From contig JACKOY010000003.1 in the NCBI GenBank assembly GCA_024233935.1, forward strand, positions 62,001 through 126,000: a DNA stretch of 64,000 nt, read 5' to 3'. Below are positions 52,214 through 60,683 of this stretch, piece after piece; the first letter of the stretch is position 1, and each line of letters starts with the position of its first letter. The notes under the pieces were generated by a model. The model worked only from the letters and a program-made list of their open reading frames with translations, had not been told where the DNA came from and made no database searches. Position numbers and translations under genes: made by a program. This DNA is from Spirochaetales bacterium. Lineage in GTDB: Bacteria > Spirochaetota > Leptospiria > Leptospirales > Leptonemataceae.

Positions 52214-53061
52214 AGTTCGTGGATTTCCTGGTTGAAGCGCGTCTCATGGTTGAAACGATCCAGTATCCACTTCCCATCGGCCACGAATTTGTAAATGTAT
52301 TCTCCGGGTCGCAGGCGCCTGCGTAGCCGAAAGATACCGTCCGGACCCTTTTGCATGAGGTCGTGCTCCGGATTCCAGTTATTGAAATCCCCCACAAGGG
52401 CCAGGTTCTCTACGTCCGGCAGATAGATCGCAAATTCGACCAGGCGCTCTGGAGAAACCTGGCGCTCGCGAATGATGCGAACCGTGGCCAGGCGGTCCAC
52501 GTCGTGCTCCAGCAGGTGAAAGACTGAAATGTAGCCCCCCAGGCCGTCGTCCTCGCGGGTTCGATTTGTGGGGTCCGCCTGCCAGATCCCATCGACCAGG
52601 AACTTGTAGCGGTAGACATCGATCATTTCTCCGCCTTCGATTTCGCGCACCGGAAGAATGTAGTAGTACACTCCCATCTGATTGCGGCGCATGAGCCCGG
52701 GAACCCAGTTGTTGAAGTCGCCGGCAATCGCCACCGAACGCGCCCGATATCCCTCGTAGCTGAACAGGAGGCCCTTCACCAGATCCTGGACTCCGCCGCG
52801 CTCATGCCCGAACCGAAGCACGCGTACGTAGCGGGGAGAAACCGCGCGACGTAGTTGCTCCAACTGCTGCTCGGTATAGACTCGCTCCTCACGGCCCGTA
52901 TTCAGAGATTCCTCAAGACCGGCTTCGGTGGAATTGTATCCGCCGACCCAATCATTCTCCCGGGCGCCGAGAGCAGAAATGGAGCCCAGGACAAGCGTGA
53001 TGGCAAGCAGACGGGCACGGGGCGCTACCGGGAAAAGCGGGAGACGTGGACGGGACAGCAT
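52189..53061 (-). CDS. Secreted protein with two glycogen-binding (CBM48-like) domains
   Basis: 290 residues. A signal peptide covers about 1-32. Two CBM48/AMPK-beta-like modules repeat the same pattern: AIAGDFNNWVPGLMRR near 110-125 with YRYKFLVDGIWQADPTN near 150-166, then LVGDFNNWNPEHDLM near 223-237 with YIYKFVADGKWILD near 256-269. Such modules bind glycogen or other alpha-glucans. No catalytic domain is present. It overlaps the M23 peptidase by 25 bases, implying a coupled pair outside the cytoplasm. Confidence 0.78.
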   Translation of the reverse strand: MLSRPRLPLFPVAPRARLLAITLVLGSISALGARENDWVGGYNSTEAGLEESLNTGREERVYTEQQLEQLRRAVSPRYVRVLRFGHERGGVQDLVKGLLFSYEGYRARSVAIAGDFNNWVPGLMRRNQMGVYYYILPVREIEGGEMIDVYRYKFLVDGIWQADPTNRTREDDGLGGYISVFHLLEHDVDRLATVRIIRERQVSPERLVEFAIYLPDVENLALVGDFNNWNPEHDLMQKGPDGIFRLRRRLRPGEYIYKFVADGKWILDRFNHETRFNQEIHELCSHLLVE

Positions 53062-53142
53062 ATTGTATTCTTCGGCAGACAGGCGCGGCGGGGCCCGGAA
53101 ATGATGACCGGAACATTCGCATTTTCTCCCGCGACCGGCGCC

Positions 53143-53158
53143 TACAATCTGTCGATAA
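53143..53158 (+). promoter_or_regulatory. Candidate -10 elements upstream of the FlcA-like gene
   Basis: TACAAT (53143-53148) and GATAAT (53153-53158) each match five of six -10 bases and lie 34-49 bases before the start. I see no good -35 partner. Weak evidence only. Confidence 0.25.
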
Positions 53159-53191
53159 TGACTGTCAGGACGCCGCGCGAGCGCATGCCCG

Positions 53192-56100
53192 ATGGCCGAT
53201 CAGGAAATCGAATACACTCCCGAAGAGCTTGAGCAGATTCAGGAACTGCTGGAGCCCCTGGACCAGGACCCGGATGGCGGTGTGTTCTCGCCCATGCAGG
53301 AGCAGTACGAAGCCGATCGCGCTTCGGTTGCTCCGGAACCCGAGGAAGAGCCAGCGGGTGAAGGCCTCATCGGCGACGATGAGCCCGATTCCATCACCGA
53401 CCTGGACCAGGCCACTCCAGCCGACTCAACGGACGACCTGATTACGGACCTGGGCGCGCCCGCGACGCCCGACGATGCCGGCGGCGACTTTGGCGATCTC
53501 GCGGATCTGGGCGATCTGGAAAGTCCCGGGGCCGCAGAAGGTGTAGATGCCGGGGCCGAAGACTCCGGCGATCTGGGGGATCTCGGTGACCTCGGAGGGC
53601 CCGACACCGGTGAAACGGAAGATGCCGACCTGGGGGATTTAGGAGACCTCGGAGCGCCTCCTGAGCCCGGCCCCGGTGAAGAAGAGTCCACGGCGGAGGA
53701 GCTCGACGACTTCGGAGATCTGGGTGAGCTCGGAACGCCCGGTGAAGCCGACCAAACTGAAGTCGCCCCGGAGATGGACTTTAGTACGGATTCCGGAGGA
53801 CTGGATGACCTCGGAGGCGAGCCCGCCGGGGAGCTGGATCTCGATGATCTGGGCGACCTGGGCGGCAGCGCAGACCAGGGTACGGCCGAGGATCTTGGTG
53901 ACCTGGGTGACCTGGGCGACCTCGGCGATATGGAGAGTCCCGGAACCGAAGAGCCGGCTTTTGACCTGGGAGAGGAACTGGACGCCGGTGGACCGGCCCT
54001 CGAGGACCTCGGCACGGAAGAAGCCGATCAGACCGGGGCCGACCTGGGCGATCTTGGGGACCTGGGCGACCTCGGTGACCTCGGTGGTGATTCGGGCGCC
54101 GACCTCGGCGCCGACCTCGGTGCGGACCTCGGTGCGGACCTCGGCGGAGACGCTGGCGGGGATCTGGGAGATCTCGGTGTTGGTCCCGCCGACGACCTGG
54201 GCGGCGATCTCGGCGATCTGGGAGACCTTGGCGACCTCGGTGAACTCGGGGGGGAACCGGGCGCCGAAATGGCGGACGCTCCCACGGAAGACCTGGGCGG
54301 CGATCTCGGCGATCTGGCCGACCTCGGTCCAACGGTCGAGGCGACGCCAACCCCATCGGACGATGAGGGTGCCGATTTCGGCGACCTGGGAGACCTGGGC
54401 GCCGGTCCCACCGACGACCTCGACGCCGGCCTGGACGACCTGGGCCTGGAACCGACGGCGACTGGAGACGCCGGAGAGCTGGACCTGGGCGCGGGCCTCA
54501 GTCTGGATACCGGCGATCTGGCCGACATGTCGGAGCAGGCCCGCCTCGAAACCGGGATCGGCGAAGAGTTCAGCGATGAAGAACTCGCCAGCATCCGTTC
54601 CGCGCTGGTTGATTATCCGCCCGGAATCAAACGCAGCGTCATCGATGCGGTCGTAAACGAGAAGATCAGCCAGCCCGACCAGCGTTTGCTGATGAACATG
54701 GTCATCGACCAGGCCGAACCGGACCAGGTCGCAGACTTCCTCGAAGCCCGCCTGGGTTATCGTCCCGACACAACGCCGTCTCAGGTTACCAAAGAGGGCG
54801 TTCAGATCATTTATGCGGACGAACTGAGCCCCGAAGCCATTGCCCGCAAGCGTCGGCGCAATCGCCTGATCCTTTTGGGCGCCGGCGTGGCCTTCGTCGC
54901 GGTGAGCGCTCTGTTTGGCACCCTCGCCTTCTTGAACTACTACAGCATCCGGGGCACCTACGAACGGGGTCTGGAAGCGCTCTACCAGGCACGCGAAACC
55001 ACGTCTGATGCGGAACGCCTGCAACTCCGAGAAACCGCCGAACAGCTGTATCAGCAGGCGCTCGCCGCCAGCGACGGTGACTTCAGCTCGGAATATATGA
55101 ACCGCTACGGCATCGCCTACATGCGGGCCGGCTTTTATGACGATGCATTCGAGAAACTGTTTGGTCGTGTCGAACCGGAGTACGGAGCGGATAACCCCGA
55201 GGCGGCCTGGACCGCCCCCGAACGCCGGGCCCCCTTGATCCGGCTGGCAGAGGGTTCCGATTGGCCGGACCCGGAGGACTTCGCCACTTCCGCTCCGCGA
55301 CTGACCGAGCGGGACGGCATTGCCCGTCGCGTGATCGTTCCGGGAGCCTACATTGTAGATCGCCTGCGCGATGAGGACTACGTCAACGAGACGGTGATGA
55401 ACCTGGCCCGCTTCCACTCAAATACAGCGCGGAGCTTCGTGGACAGTCCGGCCGGGCAGCGTTACAAAAACGACGAACTGGCCCTGGACTATTACCGCCT
55501 GATTCTCACGGTCATGAACGAGCCCGATAACCCGGAAGCCATCGCGGGCATGGGTCAGATTTACTACGATCAGAAAGAGTTTGCGGCGGCGGCGCGCGAG
55601 TACAACAAGATCATCGACCTGCATCCCCTGGACATTCACGGACACTCGGGACTGCTCAACACGTACATTGAAATCTATCGGCGTACTAATGATCCCAGGC
55701 TGGTGCTTGCCAAGCATCGCGAGATTCGTCAGCTGGGACTCGAAGAAGATCTGCCGATCTACCTCACCACGAAACTGGCGGGTTTCTATATTGATATTGA
55801 CGAGGACGATCTGCGGATTCGCTACCAGGTCGATCCGGTCGACGCGCAAACCGGCCTTGATCTCCGGGACAATGCCGCGCATCTGCTGGAGCTCGTATTC
55901 AGCAAAGAAGAAGAACGCGACGGAGTTCTGATCGTCGGCTCTCGCTACGGCGAAGGCTTTTATCAGCGCGGACGATTTTTGCGCGCCCAGAACGAAAATC
56001 TCCGCGCGTTGCGACAGTTCCAGAACGCGCACAACTACGATCCCCGGCACTATCTGGCCATCAATGCGATGGGCGAGTACTACAAGGGGCTGCGTGACTT

Positions 56101-56971
56101 CGATCAGGCTCAACTCTATTTCATGCAGGCCGTAAACACGTACCGCGAGTTTCAAAAGAACGCTGGCAATCGACCGGAAGACGAGACCTTGCTCGCCGGA
56201 GATTATGGCAAAGTGTTCTACAATCTGGGTTCCATCGCGTTTTTGAGACACGCCGGCTTTGAGCCTGACAGCGAACTGGGTTTCCCCGGCACGCGGATTT
56301 ATCCCGACCGGGCCCGCGGTCCGGAAACGGCTGAAATGCGGCTACGGCGAGAACAGCTGAATCGTTCCAGGGAATACTTTGAAGAAGCTCTGGATCTGAA
56401 CCTCCAGGACGAAAAAGCCCAAACCAACATCGTATTCTGGATGGGTTGGATCGACTACATAAACGGGGACTTTGAAAACGCCCTGAACGAATGGGAGTCC
56501 ATTGACCCGCGTTACAGCAACAGCGATCCGGTCCTCCTGATAGCCCGCGGGAACGCCTATTTCTACACCAACCAGCAACGTGCGGCCCTCGGCTATTACC
56601 TCAAAGTGAAAGAAGAGTTTGAGACCGAGGCACGCCGCATCACCATCCCGGATCCGACCGATGAACAGCAACGTTATACGATGCTTACGCTTTCGGCCGT
56701 TTACAATAACATCGGGGCGGTCTATGAACGCGAACATGCCGAGATGCGCTCGCGACGGGGACCCATCCAGGACCTGCAGGAACTGGAGAAAAACGCCCTG
56801 CTCCATTACTACAACGCTGTCGACATCGCACGCAAGATGGATCAGGATAACGAGATCGCGCGCACGAACATCCAATTGGCCTTCAAGTACGGCGCGTCGG
56901 ACGAAGCCCACGAACCAATCATAGACGACTGGGTCCCGCCGGTGCTCTACTCGCTTCGCGAAGACATTTGA
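53192..56971 (+). CDS. Giant membrane TPR protein, possible flagellar collar protein FlcA
   Basis: 1259 residues. Residues 1-550 are acidic and low complexity, with about 40 Asp-Leu-Gly triplets (runs such as DLGDLGDLGDLGDLG and DLGADLGADLGADLG) between roughly 85 and 440. A basic stop-transfer (RKRRRN) and one membrane helix lie at about 558-582. Residues 590-1259 are TPR-like helical repeats, for example SSEYMNRYGIAYMRAGFYDDAFEKLF, which would face the periplasm. A cytoplasmic arm, one TM and periplasmic TPRs match the layout of spirochaete FlcA collar proteins, but Borrelia FlcA is much shorter in the arm. Confidence 0.7.
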   Translation: MADQEIEYTPEELEQIQELLEPLDQDPDGGVFSPMQEQYEADRASVAPEPEEEPAGEGLIGDDEPDSITDLDQATPADSTDDLITDLGAPATPDDAGGDFGDLADLGDLESPGAAEGVDAGAEDSGDLGDLGDLGGPDTGETEDADLGDLGDLGAPPEPGPGEEESTAEELDDFGDLGELGTPGEADQTEVAPEMDFSTDSGGLDDLGGEPAGELDLDDLGDLGGSADQGTAEDLGDLGDLGDLGDMESPGTEEPAFDLGEELDAGGPALEDLGTEEADQTGADLGDLGDLGDLGDLGGDSGADLGADLGADLGADLGGDAGGDLGDLGVGPADDLGGDLGDLGDLGDLGELGGEPGAEMADAPTEDLGGDLGDLADLGPTVEATPTPSDDEGADFGDLGDLGAGPTDDLDAGLDDLGLEPTATGDAGELDLGAGLSLDTGDLADMSEQARLETGIGEEFSDEELASIRSALVDYPPGIKRSVIDAVVNEKISQPDQRLLMNMVIDQAEPDQVADFLEARLGYRPDTTPSQVTKEGVQIIYADELSPEAIARKRRRNRLILLGAGVAFVAVSALFGTLAFLNYYSIRGTYERGLEALYQARETTSDAERLQLRETAEQLYQQALAASDGDFSSEYMNRYGIAYMRAGFYDDAFEKLFGRVEPEYGADNPEAAWTAPERRAPLIRLAEGSDWPDPEDFATSAPRLTERDGIARRVIVPGAYIVDRLRDEDYVNETVMNLARFHSNTARSFVDSPAGQRYKNDELALDYYRLILTVMNEPDNPEAIAGMGQIYYDQKEFAAAAREYNKIIDLHPLDIHGHSGLLNTYIEIYRRTNDPRLVLAKHREIRQLGLEEDLPIYLTTKLAGFYIDIDEDDLRIRYQVDPVDAQTGLDLRDNAAHLLELVFSKEEERDGVLIVGSRYGEGFYQRGRFLRAQNENLRALRQFQNAHNYDPRHYLAINAMGEYYKGLRDFDQAQLYFMQAVNTYREFQKNAGNRPEDETLLAGDYGKVFYNLGSIAFLRHAGFEPDSELGFPGTRIYPDRARGPETAEMRLRREQLNRSREYFEEALDLNLQDEKAQTNIVFWMGWIDYINGDFENALNEWESIDPRYSNSDPVLLIARGNAYFYTNQQRAALGYYLKVKEEFETEARRITIPDPTDEQQRYTMLTLSAVYNNIGAVYEREHAEMRSRRGPIQDLQELEKNALLHYYNAVDIARKMDQDNEIARTNIQLAFKYGASDEAHEPIIDDWVPPVLYSLREDI
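53440..54530 (+). repeat. Tandem GACCTGGGC-type microsatellite coding for DLG repeats
   Basis: The coding strand repeats nine- and twelve-base units (GACCTGGGC, GACCTCGGC and synonyms) that read Asp-Leu-Gly. Runs of four or five perfect units occur, for instance around 54046-54085 and 54110-54140. The unit creates long meaningless open frames on the opposite strand. Unit number may vary between strains by slippage. Confidence 0.9.
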
Positions 56972-57017
56972 CGCCGAGACAGTCCAGCGCCCTTATTGCT
57001 GACTGATATGCATTGAT

Positions 57018-57045
57018 GAAGTGCCGTGCTCCGAATGGGCACTTC
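57018..57045. other. Inverted repeat between convergent genes
   Basis: GAAGTGCC (57018-57025) and GGCACTTC (57038-57045) form an eight-base stem with a 12-base loop, between the FlcA-like stop and the WecG stop. No T-run follows on either strand, so a factor-dependent end or a processing hairpin is as likely as an intrinsic terminator. Confidence 0.4.
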
Positions 57046-57060
57046 AGACGATTAGGGCAA

Positions 57061-57888
57061 CTATTGTCTGGGCAGGCGAAACGAGCGCCACAACGTCAGA
57101 AAAAAGAAAGCCAGCATCAAGAACATGCGGTCGACCAGCAAAGGCCGTGAAATGGTACGCCAGAGCCAGGCCAGACCACGCACCTGAAAGTAGTCCGGCG
57201 CTTTCTTTTCCTTTCCGGAAAGAATGTCAAAGGCATCGTCCACTCCGACGACGACGGCGCTGTTCAGGTGCTGCCAGTTGTCGCGCATCCATTGCTCTTG
57301 TTCCGGAAAGCCCATACCAAGAAAAATAATGTCGGGCGCAGACTTACGCAGGGACTCTTTTACAAGCGCTTCCCGCTCGCGACCAAAAGCACCTTCCTGA
57401 CGACCGATGATTCGCACGCCGGGGAAGCTCCGCTGCATGTTAAAGAAGACGCGCTCCAGATACTCCATGCGCGAACCCAGAAGATAGATCGTAAGCTCCT
57501 GTTTGTGGGCCAGGCGCACCAGATCCATAATTGTGGCAATCATGGGGATGCGCTCTTTTAGCGGCGAACGCAGGCGCGCGGCGGCCCAGCCCAGGCCAGC
57601 GCCATCGGCCAGAATCAGATCGGCCTGCTCCTGGATAAAACTCAGGCGCTTGCCGCGAATGCGCATCAATTTGATGGGATCCGCAAAAAACACGTGGTGC
57701 GGCCCTTTACGGGCCTCGATCATCTGGAGAATTCGGGCGACGGCCTCATCCCGCGTGAGATTGTCAATGGGCACGCCAAGCACGTGCTCCCGACGCAGGC
57801 CGGTCAGCTCAATAGACTTGTAGTCGAGAAGGTAATCCCGATCCTCTTTAGCGGACTCGCGTTTCACGAGCAGGGTCCCTCGTTGCAT
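57061..57888 (-). CDS. WecG/TagA/CpsF family glycosyltransferase
   Basis: 275 residues. The family motif set is HVFFADPIKLMRIRGKRLSFIQEQADLILADGAGLG near 65-100 (with the conserved Asp-Gly), followed by IYLLGSRMEYLERVFFNMQRSFPGVRIIG near 134-162 and IIFLGMGFPEQEQWM near 185-199. WecG and TagA move N-acetylmannosaminuronic acid or ManNAc onto a lipid-linked sugar. A C-terminal hydrophobic helix (LMLAFFFLTLW) suggests membrane contact. A TTGACG element just upstream is reported separately. Confidence 0.85.
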   Translation of the reverse strand: MQRGTLLVKRESAKEDRDYLLDYKSIELTGLRREHVLGVPIDNLTRDEAVARILQMIEARKGPHHVFFADPIKLMRIRGKRLSFIQEQADLILADGAGLGWAAARLRSPLKERIPMIATIMDLVRLAHKQELTIYLLGSRMEYLERVFFNMQRSFPGVRIIGRQEGAFGREREALVKESLRKSAPDIIFLGMGFPEQEQWMRDNWQHLNSAVVVGVDDAFDILSGKEKKAPDYFQVRGLAWLWRTISRPLLVDRMFLMLAFFFLTLWRSFRLPRQ

Positions 57889-57896
57889 AGTGGTAA

Positions 57897-57925
57897 ATAC
57901 AATTATGTCCCATACTGGACGTCAA
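57897..57925 (-). promoter_or_regulatory. Candidate promoter of the WecG-like gene, possibly leaderless
   Basis: On the minus strand TTGACG (57925-57920) is followed 17 bases later by TTGTAT (57902-57897). Transcription would begin at or just before the ATG at 57888, which has no Shine-Dalgarno sequence. It lies in the 40-base gap after thiE. Confidence 0.3.
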
Positions 57926-57928
57926 CAC

Positions 57929-58687
57929 CTATCGAGCCAAAATCCGCCCGATTTGCGCCCAGTTCCGGGTGTCCAGAGCGCCCTCAATGGCAGCCACCAT
58001 CACCTGACAACCCGGATCCACTGCCATTTCCCGGAATACAGTTCGCGATCGCTCAACATTTAATCCACCGATCAATACCAGGCGCGACACGTGTCCCGCC
58101 TGCCCGGCCAGGCGCTGCTTCTGCAACGCCTTTACGCAATCCCGCAGACCGGCTACGCCCAAGACGGGATTTGCAGGTCCGGACCTGGAACTCGTTTCGA
58201 AGCAAGGCCCCAGAGCCAGATAATGCCAGAGGCCAGGGGCCCCCCAGGGCGTCGATTCGAATTCAGCGGCCCGGTCATCTCGCATATGGCGCGAAGCTTC
58301 GACCAGCTGCGCAGCGTTGTGGGTTGATAAGCCCAGCAGGAAACCGTCGGCGGCCAACCGGCGCAATTCGGCCGCCGTAACGGCATTGTCACGAATTCCG
58401 GCGAGATCCTCCTGTCCCAGATGCAATCCCGAGAATAGACCGCGATTGTTGCTGACCACGGACAGTCGATCATTGGCAATGATGTGGACCGATGGCGCCT
58501 GCTCTTTCAGCCGGGAGGCGAGCGCAAGGTAAGCGTCGGCGTCGATATTCTTCGCCCGAAGCTGGAAAAAGCCGAGTCCGTCGTCGCGCCAGTCATGGAG
58601 CAGTTTGAGCGGATCCACGCCATGACGCCCGCAGGCGTCCCGATCCAGAATCGGGTAGCGTACGCCCGAAAACCACTCAGCCGCCAC
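57929..58687 (-). CDS. thiE: Thiamine phosphate synthase
   Basis: 252 residues from GTG 58687; a TTG at 58708 is also in frame. The TIM-barrel signatures are FFQLRAKNIDADAYLA near 40-55, VHIIANDRLSVV near 66-77, LHLGQEDLAGIR near 89-100 and LLGLSTHN near 116-123, with GPCFETSSR near 160-168 in place of the usual GPxxxTxTK. It joins the pyrimidine and thiazole halves of thiamine. Its start overlaps the end of thiS by 11 bases. Confidence 0.9.
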   Translation of the reverse strand: MAAEWFSGVRYPILDRDACGRHGVDPLKLLHDWRDDGLGFFQLRAKNIDADAYLALASRLKEQAPSVHIIANDRLSVVSNNRGLFSGLHLGQEDLAGIRDNAVTAAELRRLAADGFLLGLSTHNAAQLVEASRHMRDDRAAEFESTPWGAPGLWHYLALGPCFETSSRSGPANPVLGVAGLRDCVKALQKQRLAGQAGHVSRLVLIGGLNVERSRTVFREMAVDPGCQVMVAAIEGALDTRNWAQIGRILAR

Positions 58688-58877
58688 CGACAAACCGTAC
58701 GAGTTCAATATGGTCGGTTTCTAATAGCCGAACCTGCTCCCAGCCCGCCCGCGGTTCGATGGCGCCATTGCGTTCTACGGCGACCGCCCGCGGGTCCAGC
58801 TCTAAATGCTCCATCAGATCCAGAAGTCCCGGAGAGGAGAGCGCTCCCAGATTGATCTGTTCGCCGTTAACTATCAT
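58677..58877 (-). CDS. thiS: Sulfur carrier protein ThiS
   Basis: 66 residues, the usual size. It begins MIVNGEQINL and ends ELVRFVGGG; the ThiS C terminus is Gly-Gly, which is adenylated and thiocarboxylated to donate sulfur for the thiazole. Here three Gly end the protein, so a trimming step or tolerance of the extra Gly is implied. VAVERNGAIEPR near 33-44 is the family beta strand. It leads the thiS-thiE pair. Confidence 0.9.
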   Translation of the reverse strand: MIVNGEQINLGALSSPGLLDLMEHLELDPRAVAVERNGAIEPRAGWEQVRLLETDHIELVRFVGGG

Positions 58878-59051
58878 CTAACATCTTGCGTGCTTCAAAC
58901 TCAGAAGATACAAACCGGGAAAGGAACGGCAAACTCTTTTCCGCGTTGGTCACGGGTGTGCAAAAGCCTTTACACGAAACGCGTCACATCCGATTTGCCA
59001 GGACACCCAGCGAAAATTCGCGATCCCATCTGAAACACAATCGGTACCCCC

Positions 59052-59843
59052 ATGATCCAGAAAAGCGTACGCCTCACAGTTCTGCTCTTGCTCTCGCTGC
59101 TCTTCGCAACCGCGGTATTCGCCCAGCCCCCCACCGACGGGAATACGCCCGCGACCGACCCTGATCGGGTGGAGCAAAGCGAAGAGCAATCGACACCCGG
59201 TGATGAGAATATTTTCGAAGTCATCTATAAGGGCGGGGTTACGATGATCGGCCTCGGCTTGATCTCGACCATCATTGTGGCATTTGCTCTCGAAAGGTTT
59301 TTCTACATGCGCCGGCAGAAAATCGACACACGCGGTTTTTTTGAAGAGCTGAGCCGGGATCTTGAAGGCCCGGGGCTGGCTCAGGTCCGAAAACGCCTGG
59401 ACGAGAGTGATCTTCTCATTGCGCGCGTGCTAACCCAGGGGTTGCGCCATGCGGACGATGGGGAACGGATGGAAAAGATGATCGAAAGCACCGCCGCCGT
59501 CGAGATCGGCAAAATGGAGCGGGGCCTGAATCTGCTGGCCAACCTGGGCAACCTCGCGCCGCTGCTCGGATTTTTCGGAACCGTAATTGGCATGCGCGCG
59601 AGCTTTTTGGAGTTCGTCGTCAACGTTGCGCCGACCGCCCGGGATCTGGCGGGCGGCGTAGAGGAGGCCCTGATTACGACCGCCGCGGGTCTGCTCGTTG
59701 CCATACCGACCTTTCTCGTGTACAACCTGTTCGTGTACTTCATCGACAACTTTGCCATGGAAGTCGAACGCTCCACGGCCCTGTTGCGACAGCATGCCGA
59801 TAGCGCAGTCCGTTCGCGTAGCCGCGCAAAGACGGAAAAATAA
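59052..59843 (+). CDS. exbB: ExbB/TolQ/MotA-family proton channel
   Basis: 263 residues. An N-terminal signal-like helix (LLLLSLLFATAVFA) is followed by an acidic Pro-rich linker, then three membrane helices near 62-82, 165-185 and 215-235. MERGLNLLANLGNLAPLLGFFGTVIGM near 156-182 and LAGGVEEALITTAAGLLVAIP near 201-221 are the ExbB/TolQ core motifs, including the conserved Thr/Glu positions. It drives TonB with ExbD using the proton gradient. It heads an operon with two exbD genes and tonB. Confidence 0.92.
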   Translation: MIQKSVRLTVLLLLSLLFATAVFAQPPTDGNTPATDPDRVEQSEEQSTPGDENIFEVIYKGGVTMIGLGLISTIIVAFALERFFYMRRQKIDTRGFFEELSRDLEGPGLAQVRKRLDESDLLIARVLTQGLRHADDGERMEKMIESTAAVEIGKMERGLNLLANLGNLAPLLGFFGTVIGMRASFLEFVVNVAPTARDLAGGVEEALITTAAGLLVAIPTFLVYNLFVYFIDNFAMEVERSTALLRQHADSAVRSRSRAKTEK

Positions 59844-59844
59844 G

Positions 59845-60252
59845 ATGCGCATCCGGCGAAAGACCCGGGAAGTGGGGGAGATCCCGCTGGCCAGTACGGC
59901 GGACATTGCGTTTTTGTTGATCGTATTCTATCTGGCCGCAAGCGCGCTCCTTGAGTTTCACGGCATCACGATTCCCCTTCCACGGGCGGATGCGCCGCCC
60001 ATGCAAATCTTGAGGGAGAATATTTTTCGCATTAAGATCAGCCCGGCGGGCGAGTACGTGTATGACAACGGCACTGTCCCGCTCGAAGAACTGCAGGAGA
60101 TATTGCGCGAAGCACGGAGCAGCAATCCCGATCTGGTCGTGGTTGTTCGTGTCTCACCGGACGCGCCATCAGAAACCGTTCCGGCCCTGGTGGCCCGGCT
60201 GCACGACGAGAATATCCGGCGCGTCTCTATTGGCATGGAGCGTGGTAGATGA
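59845..60252 (+). CDS. exbD: ExbD/TolR family protein, first copy
   Basis: 135 residues. It begins one base after exbB. The single membrane helix carries the catalytic Asp: LASTADIAFLLIVFYLAA near 15-32, with Asp20. The periplasmic domain follows (VSPDAPSETVPALVARLHDENIRRVS near 103-128). The gene overlaps the second exbD by four bases (ATGA). Confidence 0.9.
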   Translation: MRIRRKTREVGEIPLASTADIAFLLIVFYLAASALLEFHGITIPLPRADAPPMQILRENIFRIKISPAGEYVYDNGTVPLEELQEILREARSSNPDLVVVVRVSPDAPSETVPALVARLHDENIRRVSIGMERGR

Positions 60253-60683
60253 AACTGCGCCGTCGCCGCAAGATCGATACGATTCCCATCAGCGCAATGG
60301 GGGACATTGCCTTTTTGCTCCTGATTTTCTACATGGCAACAACGATGGTCACGGATCAAAAACCCCTGGACGTAGAGTTACCGCGGGTCGACGCCCCGGC
60401 GACGCAAAGCCCCTATCCTCTTAATGTGTACCTCAACCGCGATCTGGCCAGTCGCAACGAAGTTTACTTTTACAACCAGGCCATCCCGATCGATCGGCTG
60501 GCCGATGCCATCACCGACGAAGCGGCGCGGGCGCCATCAGCGGTCAGCGTCTATCTCAGCATCGAGCGGGATTTGCCCTATCGCCAGATGGACCGTGTGA
60601 TTCAGGCGCTGAAGCTGGCGGGTATTTCAAACCTGATCATCACCACGCGCACAGGCGCCTCGGAGCCGGTGCCGGCTCCATGA
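60249..60683 (+). CDS. exbD: ExbD/TolR family protein, second copy
   Basis: 144 residues, starting in an ATGA overlap. The Asp is in ISAMGDIAFLLLIFYMATT near 14-32. The periplasmic part is clearly diverged from the first copy (LSIERDLPYRQMDRVIQALKLAGISNLIITT). Two different ExbD subunits in one operon imply a heteromeric ExbB-ExbD complex. It overlaps the tonB gene by four bases. Confidence 0.9.
   Translation: MKLRRRRKIDTIPISAMGDIAFLLLIFYMATTMVTDQKPLDVELPRVDAPATQSPYPLNVYLNRDLASRNEVYFYNQAIPIDRLADAITDEAARAPSAVSVYLSIERDLPYRQMDRVIQALKLAGISNLIITTRTGASEPVPAP

Noticed and set aside
53639..55417. Long open frame opposite the FlcA-like gene
   Set aside because: It exists because the GACCTGGGC-type repeat avoids stops in other frames; no start signal or family pattern, and the plus-strand reading has a TM helix and TPRs.
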